DNA of 61,533 nucleotides from Bradyrhizobium forestalis (GTDB lineage Bacteria; Pseudomonadota; Alphaproteobacteria; Rhizobiales; Xanthobacteraceae): assembly GCF_002795245.1 (NCBI RefSeq), contig NZ_PGVG01000043.1:1-61533 (forward strand), given 5' to 3'. A program made the position numbers and the translations under genes. The notes under the pieces are model-generated. The model was not told where the DNA came from. It did not search any database and was given only the letters and a program-made list of their open reading frames with translations. The stretch's first letter is position 1. The number at the start of each line of letters is the position of its first letter. Positions 25,827 to 35,263 of this stretch are shown here, one piece after another.

Positions 25827-28088
25827 TCAAGCGGCGTCAGTGAGCAAGGGCCGACGCCGGTTGAACACGAACAAGATCAGGGCGAGCACGATCAGGATCA
25901 GGCCTGCGATCATCTTCAGCTCGGCCGAAGTTGCAGTCTTGGGCAGGCGGATCGCGTCCGGCGCAGCAGGCGTCGGCCGTCGCGTCGTCGGCTGATTGCG
26001 TGCATCGGCATGACGTTCGCGCAGCTGCGCAGGTACCTGCGGTCGCTCGCCGAACACCTTCTCGAAGTCCCAACCGGCGGGCAGGTTGATCGGCAGTTCG
26101 CTGAGCTTGAGCGGCGCGCCCTCGGGACGGCTCGGCGTCTTGTCCACGGCGACGAGACTGGTCAGCCGCGTGACGATCTGATGGTCGAGCGCCAGCGCGA
26201 GAATCGTCTTGTCGGCGTCCTCCGGCGTCATCTCGCGCAGCGTGCGCGCGACTTCAGCGTCGCCGATCTTGCGCTTGGCCCAGAGCTTTGACAGGCCCTT
26301 GCCTTCGGCGGCGTCTTGCAGCGGCAGTGTCACCGACCACGGACGGTCGCCGACGCGCCCCTTGATCTCGAGCGAGCCCGCGAGCTTGTCGAGCTTCGCC
26401 GCCAGCACCAGCGGTTCGTCGCGATAGACGTCGGGGATGATCGCCGGGGTGACATCGGCCGTCGCCTCTGAGAATTTTGCGGTGAGGCCGGTCACGGCCG
26501 GATTTTCCAGCTTGGCGAACAGGCCGCGCATGCGCTCCTCGACCTGTTCGACGGAGCCGATATGGGTGAAGGCACCGCGGCCGAGCTCGGCGGCACGCGT
26601 CATCAGATAGGTGTTGGGCGCCGACCCGATGCCGACCATGAACACGCGCGAGCGGCCGCGCATCGTCGTGATCGCTTCGAACAATTCCTGCTCGTTACCG
26701 ATCGCGCCGTCGGTCAGGAACACGACCTGGCGAACCATGCTGCTGTCAGCGAGCTTGTCGGTGAGCGCCGCACGCATCGCCGGCACCATCTCGGTGCCGC
26801 CGCGCGCCTGTAACGCGCGGACGAACGAAGTTGCCTCCCTGACATGCGCGGCGTCCGCCGGCACGGAGGCCGGAAACAGCACGTCCATGGTGTCGTCGAA
26901 ACGGATCACGTTGAAGCGGTCATCCGGCTGGAGGCGGCCGAGGGCATAAAGCAGGCTCGCCTTGGCCTGAACGATGGAGGTGCCTCCCATCGAACCGGAA
27001 TTGTCGATCACGAACACGACCTCGCGCGGCAACGGCTTCTGCGTCGCCTGCTCGGCGCTTGGCGGGGTGACGAAGGCGAGCAAATAATCGGCATCGCCGA
27101 CGCGTTCGCTGAACAAGCCGACCGACGGCGCCTTCGCAGCGGCGGGCTTCCAGCTCAGCTCGAAATCGCGGTCGGCGGGAACTGCGCCGTCGGCGAGGGT
27201 GACCACGCGTGTCGTGTTATCAGGGCTTTCGACTTTGACGTTGTGGTGGTGGCTCTTGACCTCGCCGAGCGCAAAGCCGGCCTTCAGGCGCACCGTGATG
27301 CTGGTCGGATTGACCGGCGCGTTCTTTGCGGGGTCCAGCACTGGCGGCGAGATGCGGTCGCGATCCGGTACCGGGTCGGACGTTGCTGCGCCCCAGCCCG
27401 AGCCGTCCTTGCGGAATTCGACGCTCTGCACGATCGGCGCCGGATTGTAGCGCGGTCCGACCACGAGCGGCAGGCGCAACGAATATTCGTTGCCGGATTG
27501 ATGCACCGGCTCCTGATATTCGATCTGCACCAGCACGGTCTCGCCGGGACCGATATTGGCGACCGAGTTGGTGAAGATATTCGGCCGTTCCTGCTCGGTG
27601 AGCGCGGCCTTCTGGCCGGCGCGGCGCGCCTCCTCGTAGATCACGCGGGCCTGCTGCCGCTCCTTGATGTCGCCGATGATGACGCGGTCGCCGACCACCA
27701 TCTTCAGCGTATCGACGGCGCCGCCGGTCGCGAGCGGATAGACATAGGTGGCTTCGACCCAATCCTTGCTCGGGTTGCGGAAGACCTGAGTGACCCGGGC
27801 GCGCAGCGTTGGGCCGGAGACAGTGATGTCGACGTCGATACCGAGTCGGATCGCCTCGGTGATGGCGCCGTCGTCCTTCAGGAGCAGCGTACCGGACCGT
27901 GCATCGCCGGGCTGGAGCAGACCGGCCTGCTCGGTCGTTGCCGACCAACTCGTCCCGAAGCTGACGAGCAGGGCCACGAAGGCCATAAGCATCACCGCGA
28001 TGCCCTGCGCGAGAAGAAACAATCCGAGCTTGATCAGCCGGCTCAACATGGGATGCTCGTCACTGTCGGCTGTGTCGTAGGTGTTCAT
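25827..28088 (-). CDS. VIT and vWA domain protein, sortase substrate
   Basis: A predicted membrane/cell-envelope protein of 753 residues from the ATG at 28088, behind a GGGAG site; the frame stays open upstream but without a better start. A hydrophobic segment (about 18-47) serves as signal or anchor. Residues about 60-190 form a VIT domain. Residues about 355-530 form a vWA domain with a complete MIDAS start, DNSGS at 362-366. The C-terminus has LPKTA at about 715-719, a membrane helix and NRRRP, a textbook sorting signal. It matches the architecture of marine proteobacterial sortase targets. Confidence 0.9.
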   Translation of the reverse strand: MNTYDTADSDEHPMLSRLIKLGLFLLAQGIAVMLMAFVALLVSFGTSWSATTEQAGLLQPGDARSGTLLLKDDGAITEAIRLGIDVDITVSGPTLRARVTQVFRNPSKDWVEATYVYPLATGGAVDTLKMVVGDRVIIGDIKERQQARVIYEEARRAGQKAALTEQERPNIFTNSVANIGPGETVLVQIEYQEPVHQSGNEYSLRLPLVVGPRYNPAPIVQSVEFRKDGSGWGAATSDPVPDRDRISPPVLDPAKNAPVNPTSITVRLKAGFALGEVKSHHHNVKVESPDNTTRVVTLADGAVPADRDFELSWKPAAAKAPSVGLFSERVGDADYLLAFVTPPSAEQATQKPLPREVVFVIDNSGSMGGTSIVQAKASLLYALGRLQPDDRFNVIRFDDTMDVLFPASVPADAAHVREATSFVRALQARGGTEMVPAMRAALTDKLADSSMVRQVVFLTDGAIGNEQELFEAITTMRGRSRVFMVGIGSAPNTYLMTRAAELGRGAFTHIGSVEQVEERMRGLFAKLENPAVTGLTAKFSEATADVTPAIIPDVYRDEPLVLAAKLDKLAGSLEIKGRVGDRPWSVTLPLQDAAEGKGLSKLWAKRKIGDAEVARTLREMTPEDADKTILALALDHQIVTRLTSLVAVDKTPSRPEGAPLKLSELPINLPAGWDFEKVFGERPQVPAQLRERHADARNQPTTRRPTPAAPDAIRLPKTATSAELKMIAGLILIVLALILFVFNRRRPLLTDAA

Positions 28089-28276
28089 TTGGCCAGCTCC
28101 CGGAGGGACGTTTGCTGGCTCTGAGCATTCGCCGGGAGGAGCTGATTTCGCGAGCAGAATGATCGGCAATGTTCCGCCGCGGCCGGCCCGGACTTGGCTC
28201 CGCCGGGGCGGCCATGTGCGGTTTTGTGCTGGTTTGTCCGGCCTGCTAGAATGTCGCTGCTGGAGCAGGGTTAACG

Positions 28277-29047
28277 ATGCAGACACAGGACAGACTCCCC
28301 GACAGGCAGCTCTCGGACGAGCAAAGCCGTGAGATCGCAGAGACCATTCGCGAGGAGCTCGCCAGACGTCGCATCTCTCGGCAGGCGCTCGCCGAGCAGG
28401 CCAAGCTCAGCCTGTCGACGCTGGAGAAGGTGCTCGGTGGACGCCGCCCGTTCACGCTAGCGACGACAGTCCGGCTGGAGCAGGCGCTCGGTGTCTCCTT
28501 ACGTAAAAGCGTCGTCATGGCGACACCTCCGGCCGCAAACGATGTCGCGCCCGACAGCCTCGGCTCCTATGCGCATCGCGCCGTCACCTGGCTCGAGGAC
28601 GTGTACATCACCTTGCGGCCGTCGTTCGGCGACAAGGATGCGATCTTCGCCTATCGCACCGAGATCGTCTGGGAGCCGAAGGTCTCGTCGCTGGTCTTTC
28701 GGGAGGGCGATCGGACTGATGCCGCCTACGAGCATACCGGCGAGGTCGCCGTCCCCCATCAGTCCGGCTTTATCTACCTCGTCATCATCAAGCACGGCCA
28801 GCATCGCGTGATCACGGTGTCGCGGCCGACGGTTTCCGGCGAGATGTACGGCATCATCTCGACGCTCCGCGCCGGGCCTGGCTCGCAGCTCACGCCGATC
28901 GCTGCGCCGATTGCCTATGTGCCGCTCAGGAATATTCCAAAACCGTCCTTGGGACGGGTTGCGCCGGACGATGCCAACCATGCCTTGTATCGAAAGCATC
29001 TGCGGCGCACCGTAGAGGAGCCCTTCGCGCTGTTCCTGCCTGGCTAG
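28277..29047 (+). CDS. XRE-family transcriptional regulator with uncharacterised C-terminal domain
   Basis: A 256-residue protein. Residues about 22-75 are an XRE helix-turn-helix (SRQALAEQAKLSLSTLEKVL, GGRRPFTLATTVRLEQALG). Residues about 95-256 form a beta-rich domain with no family I recognise (EVAVPHQSGFIYLVIIKHGQ, SGEMYGIISTLRAG), which may sense a ligand. It is divergent from the vWA/sortase genes across a 188-bp gap, which makes it a candidate regulator of them. Confidence 0.85.
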   Translation: MQTQDRLPDRQLSDEQSREIAETIREELARRRISRQALAEQAKLSLSTLEKVLGGRRPFTLATTVRLEQALGVSLRKSVVMATPPAANDVAPDSLGSYAHRAVTWLEDVYITLRPSFGDKDAIFAYRTEIVWEPKVSSLVFREGDRTDAAYEHTGEVAVPHQSGFIYLVIIKHGQHRVITVSRPTVSGEMYGIISTLRAGPGSQLTPIAAPIAYVPLRNIPKPSLGRVAPDDANHALYRKHLRRTVEEPFALFLPG

Positions 29048-29101
29048 GCAGGGAGTCGTTGTCGCGGGGTGGGCAGGCACTTCAAGAGAGGCACCTCAAC
29101 A

Positions 29102-29122
29102 AAGCGCCCGCGAGGGGCGCTT
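29102..29122. terminator. Hairpin between convergent regulator and acyl-CoA ligase genes
   Basis: AAGCGCCC (29102-29109), a five-base loop and GGGCGCTT (29115-29122). On the minus strand the stem runs into TTTGTTG, giving a weak T-tract, so it fits a terminator of the leftward acyl-CoA ligase gene, whose stop is at 29126. It could also end the rightward regulator transcript. Confidence 0.55.
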
Positions 29123-29125
29123 CGA

Positions 29126-30676
29126 TCAGGCGTTGGCGGCCTTCTTGTCTACTTCGGAGGCCACCGAGAACTCCTTGCGCAAGGTCGGCTTGTGGATCTT
29201 GCCGGTGGCGTTGCGCGGCAGCGCATCGACGAAGCGGATCTGGCGCGGGCATTTGAAGCGCGCCAGATTGGCCGCGCAATGGGCGAGGACCTCGGCCTCG
29301 GTCAGCTTCTGGCCGGGCTTCATGGCCACGATGGCAAGGCCGACCTCACCCCATTGCGGATCGGGAATGCCGATCACGGCGGCTTCCGCGATGGCCGCGA
29401 GCTGGTGCAGGACGTTCTCGACCTCGGCCGGATAGACGTTCTCGCCGCCGGAAATGTACATGTCCTTCCAGCGATCGACGATGTAGTAAAAACCTTCCTC
29501 GTCGACGCGTGTGGCGTCGCCGGTGTGCAGCCAGCCGTCGGTAAAGGACGTCTTATTCGCCTCCGGCCTGTTCCAGTAGCCCGGGGTGATGTTGGGACCC
29601 TTGACCCAGAGCTCGCCGAGCTCGCCGACGTCGGCGTCGGTGCCATCGGGGCGAACGATGCGCACCTCGGTGTGCAGCACCGGCTTGCCGGCGGAGCCGG
29701 CCTTGCGCGCCGCGTCCTCGCGATCGAGCACCAGCACGGCCGGTGAGGTCTCGGTCATGCCGTAGCCCTGCTGAAGTGCCACACCGCGCGCCTCCCAGAC
29801 CTTGAGCAGCGGCACCGGCATCGGCGCGCCGCCGACACCGCCGACGATCAGCCGGCTGAGATCGGTGGTCGCAAAGGCCGGGTGCTGTGCCATGAACTGG
29901 TAGATCGCAGGCACGCCGAAGAACACGTTGATGCCCTGCGCGGGATCGTTGATCAGGCCGAGCGCCGTGCCGGGATCGAAGGCGCGCATGATCATCACGG
30001 TGCCGCCGGCGTGCAGCACCGGATTGGTGTAGCAATTGAGCCCACCGGTGTGGAACAGCGGCAGCACGGTGAGCAGCACCGACGATGGCCCGATGCAGGC
30101 GGGGCCGCCGAGATTGACGCAATTCCAGAACGTCATGCCATGGGTGATGGTCGCGCCCTTCGGATGCCCCGTGGTGCCCGACGTGTACATGATGGTCGAG
30201 ATATCATCGAGCGTGACTTCTTCGGCGCGGTCGAGCGGCTTTGCGGCGGCAATGCCGGCTTCATAGGATCCGCCGGGGCCGAGCAGCAGGCTGGTTGCAA
30301 TGTTGCAGAGCTTCGCCACGCTAAGCGCTGTCTCCGCCAGGTCCGTATCGTGGATCATCACCTTCGGCGCGCAGTCGGCGGTGATGAACTGGAGCTCGGG
30401 GACCGTGAGTCGGGTGTTCAGCGGCACGAAGACGGCGCCTAGCCGGCCACATGCGAACTGCACCTCCAGCGTATCGGTCGTGTTCAGCGCCAGCACCGCG
30501 ACGCGGTCGCCGCGTGAGACCTTCAGCGTGTGACGCAGGAACGAGGCGAGGCGCGAGACGCGGGCATCGAGCTGCGAGTAGGTGAAGCGGCGTTCGCTCG
30601 CGAGGTCGATGAGCGCGACCTTATCAGGTGTACGGCGGCCATGGTGGACGATCCAGTCGTAGTAGCGAACGGCCAA
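29126..30676 (-). CDS. AMP-forming acyl-CoA synthetase (fatty-acid-CoA ligase type)
   Basis: It activates a carboxylic acid to its CoA ester with ATP. From the TTG start at 30676, behind GAGGGAGGG, it has 516 residues beginning AVRYYDWIVHHGRRTPDKVAL after the initiator; an ATG at 30772 would add 32 unusual residues. Motifs: YTSGTTGHPKGA, the adenylate-binding GYGMTETSP, the hinge YYIVDRWKDMYISGGENVYP and the C-terminal lysine region NATGKIHK. Substrate unknown. It is divergent from two acyl-CoA dehydrogenase genes that could act on its product. Confidence 0.9.
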   Translation of the reverse strand: MAVRYYDWIVHHGRRTPDKVALIDLASERRFTYSQLDARVSRLASFLRHTLKVSRGDRVAVLALNTTDTLEVQFACGRLGAVFVPLNTRLTVPELQFITADCAPKVMIHDTDLAETALSVAKLCNIATSLLLGPGGSYEAGIAAAKPLDRAEEVTLDDISTIMYTSGTTGHPKGATITHGMTFWNCVNLGGPACIGPSSVLLTVLPLFHTGGLNCYTNPVLHAGGTVMIMRAFDPGTALGLINDPAQGINVFFGVPAIYQFMAQHPAFATTDLSRLIVGGVGGAPMPVPLLKVWEARGVALQQGYGMTETSPAVLVLDREDAARKAGSAGKPVLHTEVRIVRPDGTDADVGELGELWVKGPNITPGYWNRPEANKTSFTDGWLHTGDATRVDEEGFYYIVDRWKDMYISGGENVYPAEVENVLHQLAAIAEAAVIGIPDPQWGEVGLAIVAMKPGQKLTEAEVLAHCAANLARFKCPRQIRFVDALPRNATGKIHKPTLRKEFSVASEVDKKAANA

Positions 30677-30943
30677 AAATCCCTCCCTCGGCGGTCTTGT
30701 GCCGCCTATAGCCCGATTGCCGGGCACCATGCCCGGCGTGGCCGCGAGGGCCAGCCGGAGTTTGTGCACCACGTCTTTTTTGATCCGGAGTTGGCCTGCG
30801 ACGGGCGAAAATCGTCTTGCGTTGAGTTGCTAGGATATGCGCTGCTCTGGCGTGGTTCCTTCAGTCAGCCACTCTGCGCAAGTGAACGGCAAATGTTCCA
30901 GCCATGGTGGACGAGACGAATCCGCCAACAAGGCGAGAGTGCA

Positions 30944-32080
30944 ATGAAGAGCCCGTTCTATACTGCCGAGCACGACGCCTTCCGCGACGTCATGCGCCGT
31001 TTCGTCGATAAGGAGATCGCGCCTTTCGCCCATGAATGGGACGAGGCCGGCGAATTCCCTCGCGAGGTCTACCGCAAGGCGGCCGAAATTGGCCTCCTCG
31101 GGCTTGGATTCCCCGAGGAATATGGCGGCATTGCCGCCGACCAGTTCATGAAGATCGTCGCCAGCCAGGAACTGGCGCGCGCCGGCGCCGGCGGTGTCAG
31201 CGCCAGCCTGATGAGCCACACCATTGGCTCGCCTCCGATCGCCCGCGCGGCGCGATCCGAGGTGAAGGCACGCGTGCTGCCGCAGGTGCTCTCCGGCGAG
31301 AAGATCTCCGCACTCGCGATCACCGAGCCGGGCGGCGGCTCCGATGTCGCCAACCTGCGCACCCGGGCGCGGCGCGACGGCGATCACTACGTCGTGAGCG
31401 GCGAGAAGACCTTCATCACGTCAGGCATGCGTGCCGATTATCTGACCGTTGCCGTGCGTACCGGCGGCGAGGGCGCCGGTGGCGTCAGCCTGCTCCTGAT
31501 CGAGGGCGACACGCCCGGCCTGTCACGGACCAAGCTGAAGAAGATGGGCTGGTGGGCCTCCGACACCGCGACCTTGCATTTCGACGAGTGCCGCGTGCCA
31601 GCCGAGAATCTGATCGGCGAGGAGGGGCAGGGCTTCAAGATCATCATGCAGAATTTCAACAGCGAGCGCATGGGCATGGCCGCGAGCTGCACCGCCTTTG
31701 CACGCGTCTGCCTCGATGAGGCGATCGCCTATGCCAAGGAGCGCAAGACCTTCGGCAAGCCGCTCGCGCAGCACCAGGTCATCAGGCACAAGATCGTCGA
31801 CATGGCGCAGAAGGTCGCGGCGTCGCAAGCGATGCTGGAGATGCTGGCCTGGCGGCTCGAGCAGGGCGAAAGCCCGGTCGCCGAGATCTGCATGATGAAG
31901 AATCAGGCGACGCAGACCATGGCGTTCTGTGCCTCGGAAGCCGTGCAGATCTTCGGCGGCGCCGGTTTCATGCGCGGCATCAAGGCCGAGCGCATCTATC
32001 GCGAGGTCAAGGTCAACGCCATCGGCGGCGGCACCGAGGAGATCATGAAGGATCTGGCGTCGCGGCAGATGGGGTTGTGA
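30944..32080 (+). CDS. Acyl-CoA dehydrogenase (first of two)
   Basis: An FAD enzyme introducing the alpha-beta double bond in an acyl-CoA; 378 residues from the ATG at 30944. Motifs: GFPEEYGGIAADQFMKI, AITEPGGGSDVANLRTRA (FAD loop) and the C-terminal IGGGTEEIM. In that last motif, glycine replaces the glutamate of the MCAD motif YEGT, as in isovaleryl/long-chain types where the base is in another helix. Normal length. It is likely in one transcript with the next dehydrogenase and GST genes, though element B2 lies between the two dehydrogenases. Confidence 0.92.
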   Translation: MKSPFYTAEHDAFRDVMRRFVDKEIAPFAHEWDEAGEFPREVYRKAAEIGLLGLGFPEEYGGIAADQFMKIVASQELARAGAGGVSASLMSHTIGSPPIARAARSEVKARVLPQVLSGEKISALAITEPGGGSDVANLRTRARRDGDHYVVSGEKTFITSGMRADYLTVAVRTGGEGAGGVSLLLIEGDTPGLSRTKLKKMGWWASDTATLHFDECRVPAENLIGEEGQGFKIIMQNFNSERMGMAASCTAFARVCLDEAIAYAKERKTFGKPLAQHQVIRHKIVDMAQKVAASQAMLEMLAWRLEQGESPVAEICMMKNQATQTMAFCASEAVQIFGGAGFMRGIKAERIYREVKVNAIGGGTEEIMKDLASRQMGL

Positions 32081-32087
32081 CCATCAC

Positions 32088-32194
32088 CGTCATTCCGGGG
32101 CGACGCGAAGCGTCGAACCCGGAATCCATCGGGCGGCAGATACTGTAGAGAAATGGATTCCGGGCTCATCGCTTCGCGATGCCCCGGAATGACG
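32088..32194. repeat. Family B palindromic element B2
   Basis: It runs from CGTCATTCCGGGGC to GCCCCGGAATGACG, with inner arms GGAATCCATC / GATTCCGGGC and the small stem GACGCGAAGCGTC. It fills the 125-bp space between the two acyl-CoA dehydrogenase genes, ending 11 bp before the second start. Confidence 0.85.
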
Positions 32195-32205
32195 AGAGGA
32201 CAAAA

Positions 32206-33369
32206 ATGCTGTTCACCGCCGACCACGACGACATCCGCCGCTCCCTGCAAAAGTTCATCGCCAACGAGATCAATCCTCATGTCGATGAATGGGAGAAGGC
32301 CGACATCTTCCCGGCGCACGAGCTGTTCAAGAAGATGGGCAGCCTCGGCTTCCTCGGGCTGAACAAGCCGGTCGAGTTCGGCGGCTCCGGCCTCGACTAT
32401 TCCTACGCGCTGATGATGGCGGAGGAGCTGGGCGCCATCACCTGCGGCGGCGTGCCGATGGCGATCGGGGTGCAGACCGACATGGCGACGCCGGCGCTGG
32501 CGCGCTTCGGCTCGGACGAGGTGCGGCGTGAATTCCTGGCGCCGTCGATTTCGGGCGACTACGTCGCCTGCATCGGCGTCTCCGAGCCCGGCGCCGGCTC
32601 CGACGTCGCCTCGATCAAGACTCAGGCGCGCTCCGACGGCGACGATTACGTCATCAATGGCGGCAAGATGTGGATCACCAACGGCACGCAGGCCGACTGG
32701 ATCTGCCTGCTCGCCAACACCGGTGACGGGCCGGTTCACCGCAACAAATCGCTGATCTGCGTGCCCATGAAGAGCAAGGGCGTCACGGTCGCGCGAAAGC
32801 TCGACAAGATGGGCATGCGCTCCTCCGACACCGCGCAGATCTTCTTCGATAATGTCCGCGTACCCAAGCGCAACCGGATCGGCGAGGAAGGCAAGGGTTT
32901 TACCTACCAGATGATCCAGTTCCAGGAGGAGCGGCTCTGGGGCGCGGCGGCCTGTTTGAAGGCGCACGAATACATCATCGACCAGACCATCGAGTACACT
33001 CGCAATCGGAAGGCCTTTGGCCAGAGCATCCTCGACAACCAGGTTGTGCACTTCAAGCTCGCGGAGATGCAGACCGAGGTCGAGCTGCTGCGCGCGCTGA
33101 TTTATCGCGCCGCCGAGCAGCTGGTTGCCGGCGAGGACGTGACCAGGCTCGCGACCATGGCCAAGCTGAAGGCCGGCCGGCTCGGCCGCGAGCTCACCGA
33201 CGCCTGCTTGCAATATTGGGGCGGAATGGGCTTTACCAACGAGACGCCGGTCAGCCGCGCCTATCGCGACAGCCGCCTGACCTCGATCGGCGGCGGTGCC
33301 GACGAGGTCATGCTGATGGTCCTGTGCAAGATGATGGGTACGCTGCCCGGCAGCAAAGGGAATGCCTGA
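32206..33369 (+). CDS. Acyl-CoA dehydrogenase (second of two)
   Basis: A second FAD-dependent acyl-CoA dehydrogenase of 387 residues. The start at 32206 is chosen because the upstream ATG (32179) lies inside repeat B2. Motifs: GVSEPGAGSDVASIKTQA, YVINGGKMWITNGTQADWI and the terminal IGGGADEVM. As in its neighbour, the MCAD-type catalytic glutamate position is glycine. It differs enough from the first dehydrogenase to suggest a different chain or branch specificity. Its stop overlaps the start of the GST gene (TGATG). Confidence 0.92.
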   Translation: MLFTADHDDIRRSLQKFIANEINPHVDEWEKADIFPAHELFKKMGSLGFLGLNKPVEFGGSGLDYSYALMMAEELGAITCGGVPMAIGVQTDMATPALARFGSDEVRREFLAPSISGDYVACIGVSEPGAGSDVASIKTQARSDGDDYVINGGKMWITNGTQADWICLLANTGDGPVHRNKSLICVPMKSKGVTVARKLDKMGMRSSDTAQIFFDNVRVPKRNRIGEEGKGFTYQMIQFQEERLWGAAACLKAHEYIIDQTIEYTRNRKAFGQSILDNQVVHFKLAEMQTEVELLRALIYRAAEQLVAGEDVTRLATMAKLKAGRLGRELTDACLQYWGGMGFTNETPVSRAYRDSRLTSIGGGADEVMLMVLCKMMGTLPGSKGNA

Positions 33370-34025
33370 TGATCACGCTCTATCACTGTGACGCCGCGCG
33401 CTCGTTCCGCCCGCTTTGGATGCTGGAGGAGATGGGGCTGCCTTATGAATTGAAGATGCTGCCGTTCCCGCCGCGGGTGTTCGCCAAGGATTATCTTGCG
33501 CTCAATCCGCTCGGGACCATCCCCTTCCTGATCGACGGCGAGACCAGGATGACCGAGTCCTCCGGCATCTGCCATTATCTCGGTATCACATACGGGCCGA
33601 CACCGCTGATGGTTGGGCCGGAGGATCCCGCCTATGGCGCGTTCCTGAACTGGATGTATTTCAGCGATGCCACGTTAACCTTCCCGCAAACGCTGGTGCT
33701 TAGATACACCCAACTCGAACCGGAGGAGCGCCGCAACCCGCAGGTCGCGACCGATTACGCAAAATGGTTCTTGGGGCGCCTGCGAGCGGTCGAGGCAGCG
33801 ACGGCCAATGCTGAAACCTTGTGCGCGGACCGCTTCACTGCCGCTGACATTGTCATCGGCTATGCGCTGCGCCTCGCCGACAGTATCGGCCTCGCCAAGG
33901 ATTTTGGGCCAAATGTCGCGGCCTATTGGGCGCGCCTGCAGCAGCGCGACGGCTTCAAGCGAGCCGTTGCTGCTGAGCAAAAGGCCGGCGTCGAGCAGAA
34001 CGTTGCGCCGAGGGTGAGGGCGTAA
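33369..34025 (+). CDS. Glutathione S-transferase family protein
   Basis: A 218-residue two-domain GST. The N-terminal thioredoxin-like domain (residues 1-78) starts MITLYHCDAARSFRPLWMLE and has the glutathione-site TESSGICHYL. The helical C-terminal domain follows, with FTAADIVIGYALRLADSIGL as the usual N-capping motif. Its ATG overlaps the stop of the preceding dehydrogenase gene, so the two are translationally coupled. A role in detoxifying a reactive catabolite is an inference. Confidence 0.9.
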   Translation: MITLYHCDAARSFRPLWMLEEMGLPYELKMLPFPPRVFAKDYLALNPLGTIPFLIDGETRMTESSGICHYLGITYGPTPLMVGPEDPAYGAFLNWMYFSDATLTFPQTLVLRYTQLEPEERRNPQVATDYAKWFLGRLRAVEAATANAETLCADRFTAADIVIGYALRLADSIGLAKDFGPNVAAYWARLQQRDGFKRAVAAEQKAGVEQNVAPRVRA

Positions 34026-34035
34026 GTCGCTTTGC

Positions 34036-34125
34036 CGTCGTTCCGGGGCACGCGAAGCGCGAACCCGGAACCTCGCGCCACAAACTCGGGATTCCGGGGT
34101 CGCCCTTCGGGCGCCCCGGAATGAC
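34036..34125. repeat. Family B palindromic element B3
   Basis: It is bounded by CGTCGTTCCGGGGC and GCCCCGGAATGACG, with internal GCACGCGAAGCGCGAACCCG and CGCCCTTCGGGCG stems. It sits between the GST and AraC-type regulator genes, which run in the same direction. Confidence 0.85.
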
Positions 34126-34230
34126 GAACTGTGGCCGATGACAGCGCTATCCCATCGTGACAGCGCCCAAATTTCCGTTAAGGTGACCTTCGTCCGCAGC
34201 GGCCAGAGAGCCGCGCGAGGAGGACCCCCA

Positions 34231-35031
34231 ATGGAAGATAAAGGTCGCGAATCCGACCATCTGATGCTGATCACGCCGGAGCGGGTGTTCTATGCCGGCC
34301 TGCTGGGCCGCCCCCGCAAGCGGACCCCCGGTTGCTGTCACGTTTATGTGGCGGTGAAGGGCAATCTGCACCTGACCATCGACGACGTCCTCGCCACCGG
34401 CGAGTTGTTCGTCACCCTGCCGAACCAGCGGCACTCCATCGCCAGCGACTATCGCACCGCGATCAGCGTGACTCTGGAGCCGGAAAGCATGCCGGATGGC
34501 GTGATCGAGGCCTTGGCCGCGCGGCTGACCGGGCTCGACCGGGCCGTCTACGCCCGCAAGATCCTTGCCGCCTACGCGCTGCTGCGCCAGCGCCGCTATG
34601 GTGACATCACCACCGCCGAGTTCGACGAGATGTGTTTTGGCGAGGCACTGCCGCGCCGCGTGCTCGACCCCCGCGTGATGCGCGCGGTCGCCCGCATCGA
34701 GCGCTTCTCCGGCGAGCCGGTGACGGCGGACACCTGCGCTGCGGAAGCGGGTCTCTCCGCCTCGCGCTTCCTGCATCTGTTCAAGGAGGAGACCGGCATC
34801 TCATTCCGCTCCTTCCGGGCCTGGAAGCGCGCGCGGCATCTGCTGCACTTTGCCAACCAGGACCTCAACCTCGCCCATCTCGCGCAGGACATCGGCTATC
34901 CCGACAGCACCCACTTCAGCCACTCGATCCGCCGCTTCTACGGCTTGAAGCCGCGCGCGATCTTCGTCGGCTCGCGCGACCTTGCGATCTATCGCAGCAC
35001 CGAGACGGTGCGGCTCGCGGAGGCGAGTTAG
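34231..35031 (+). CDS. AraC-family transcriptional regulator
   Basis: A 266-residue regulator. The ATG at 34231 follows a strong CGAGGAGGA site and is preferred over 34138. The N-terminal part (about 10-110) is a short cupin-like effector domain (HVYVAVKGNLHLTIDDVLAT). The C-terminal part (about 160-260) carries two helix-turn-helices, with EAGLSASRFLHLFKEETGIS and IGYPDSTHFSHSIRRFYG. It lies between the GST and BKACE genes and may control this acyl-CoA catabolic cluster. Confidence 0.9.
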   Translation: MEDKGRESDHLMLITPERVFYAGLLGRPRKRTPGCCHVYVAVKGNLHLTIDDVLATGELFVTLPNQRHSIASDYRTAISVTLEPESMPDGVIEALAARLTGLDRAVYARKILAAYALLRQRRYGDITTAEFDEMCFGEALPRRVLDPRVMRAVARIERFSGEPVTADTCAAEAGLSASRFLHLFKEETGISFRSFRAWKRARHLLHFANQDLNLAHLAQDIGYPDSTHFSHSIRRFYGLKPRAIFVGSRDLAIYRSTETVRLAEAS

Positions 35032-35045
35032 CGCCGCTCTCGTAG

Positions 35046-35168
35046 CTTCGTAGGGTGGGTTAGCCCCGCAGATGCGCGAAGCGCATCTGCTCGGCGTAAC
35101 CCACCTCTTCTGCATCCACGGAGATTGACAGTGGTGGGTTACGCCTTCGGCTAACCCACCCTACGAAG
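35046..35168. repeat. Family D palindromic element D1
   Basis: The ends CTTCGTAGGGTGGGTTAG and CTAACCCACCCTACGAAG are exact reverse complements. Inside is a stem around CAGATGCGCGAAGCGCATCTG and the motif GGCGTAACCCACC facing GTGGGTTACGCC. It lies between the AraC regulator and the BKACE gene. Confidence 0.88.
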
Positions 35169-35263
35169 TCGTCGTTTTTCTCAGCTTCTCCGCGCAAGAA
35201 GCCGCATGTCGCGCGTCACATGATCGCAAGCGTTGAATTCTCAACGTGCGAGACATGAGTTGC

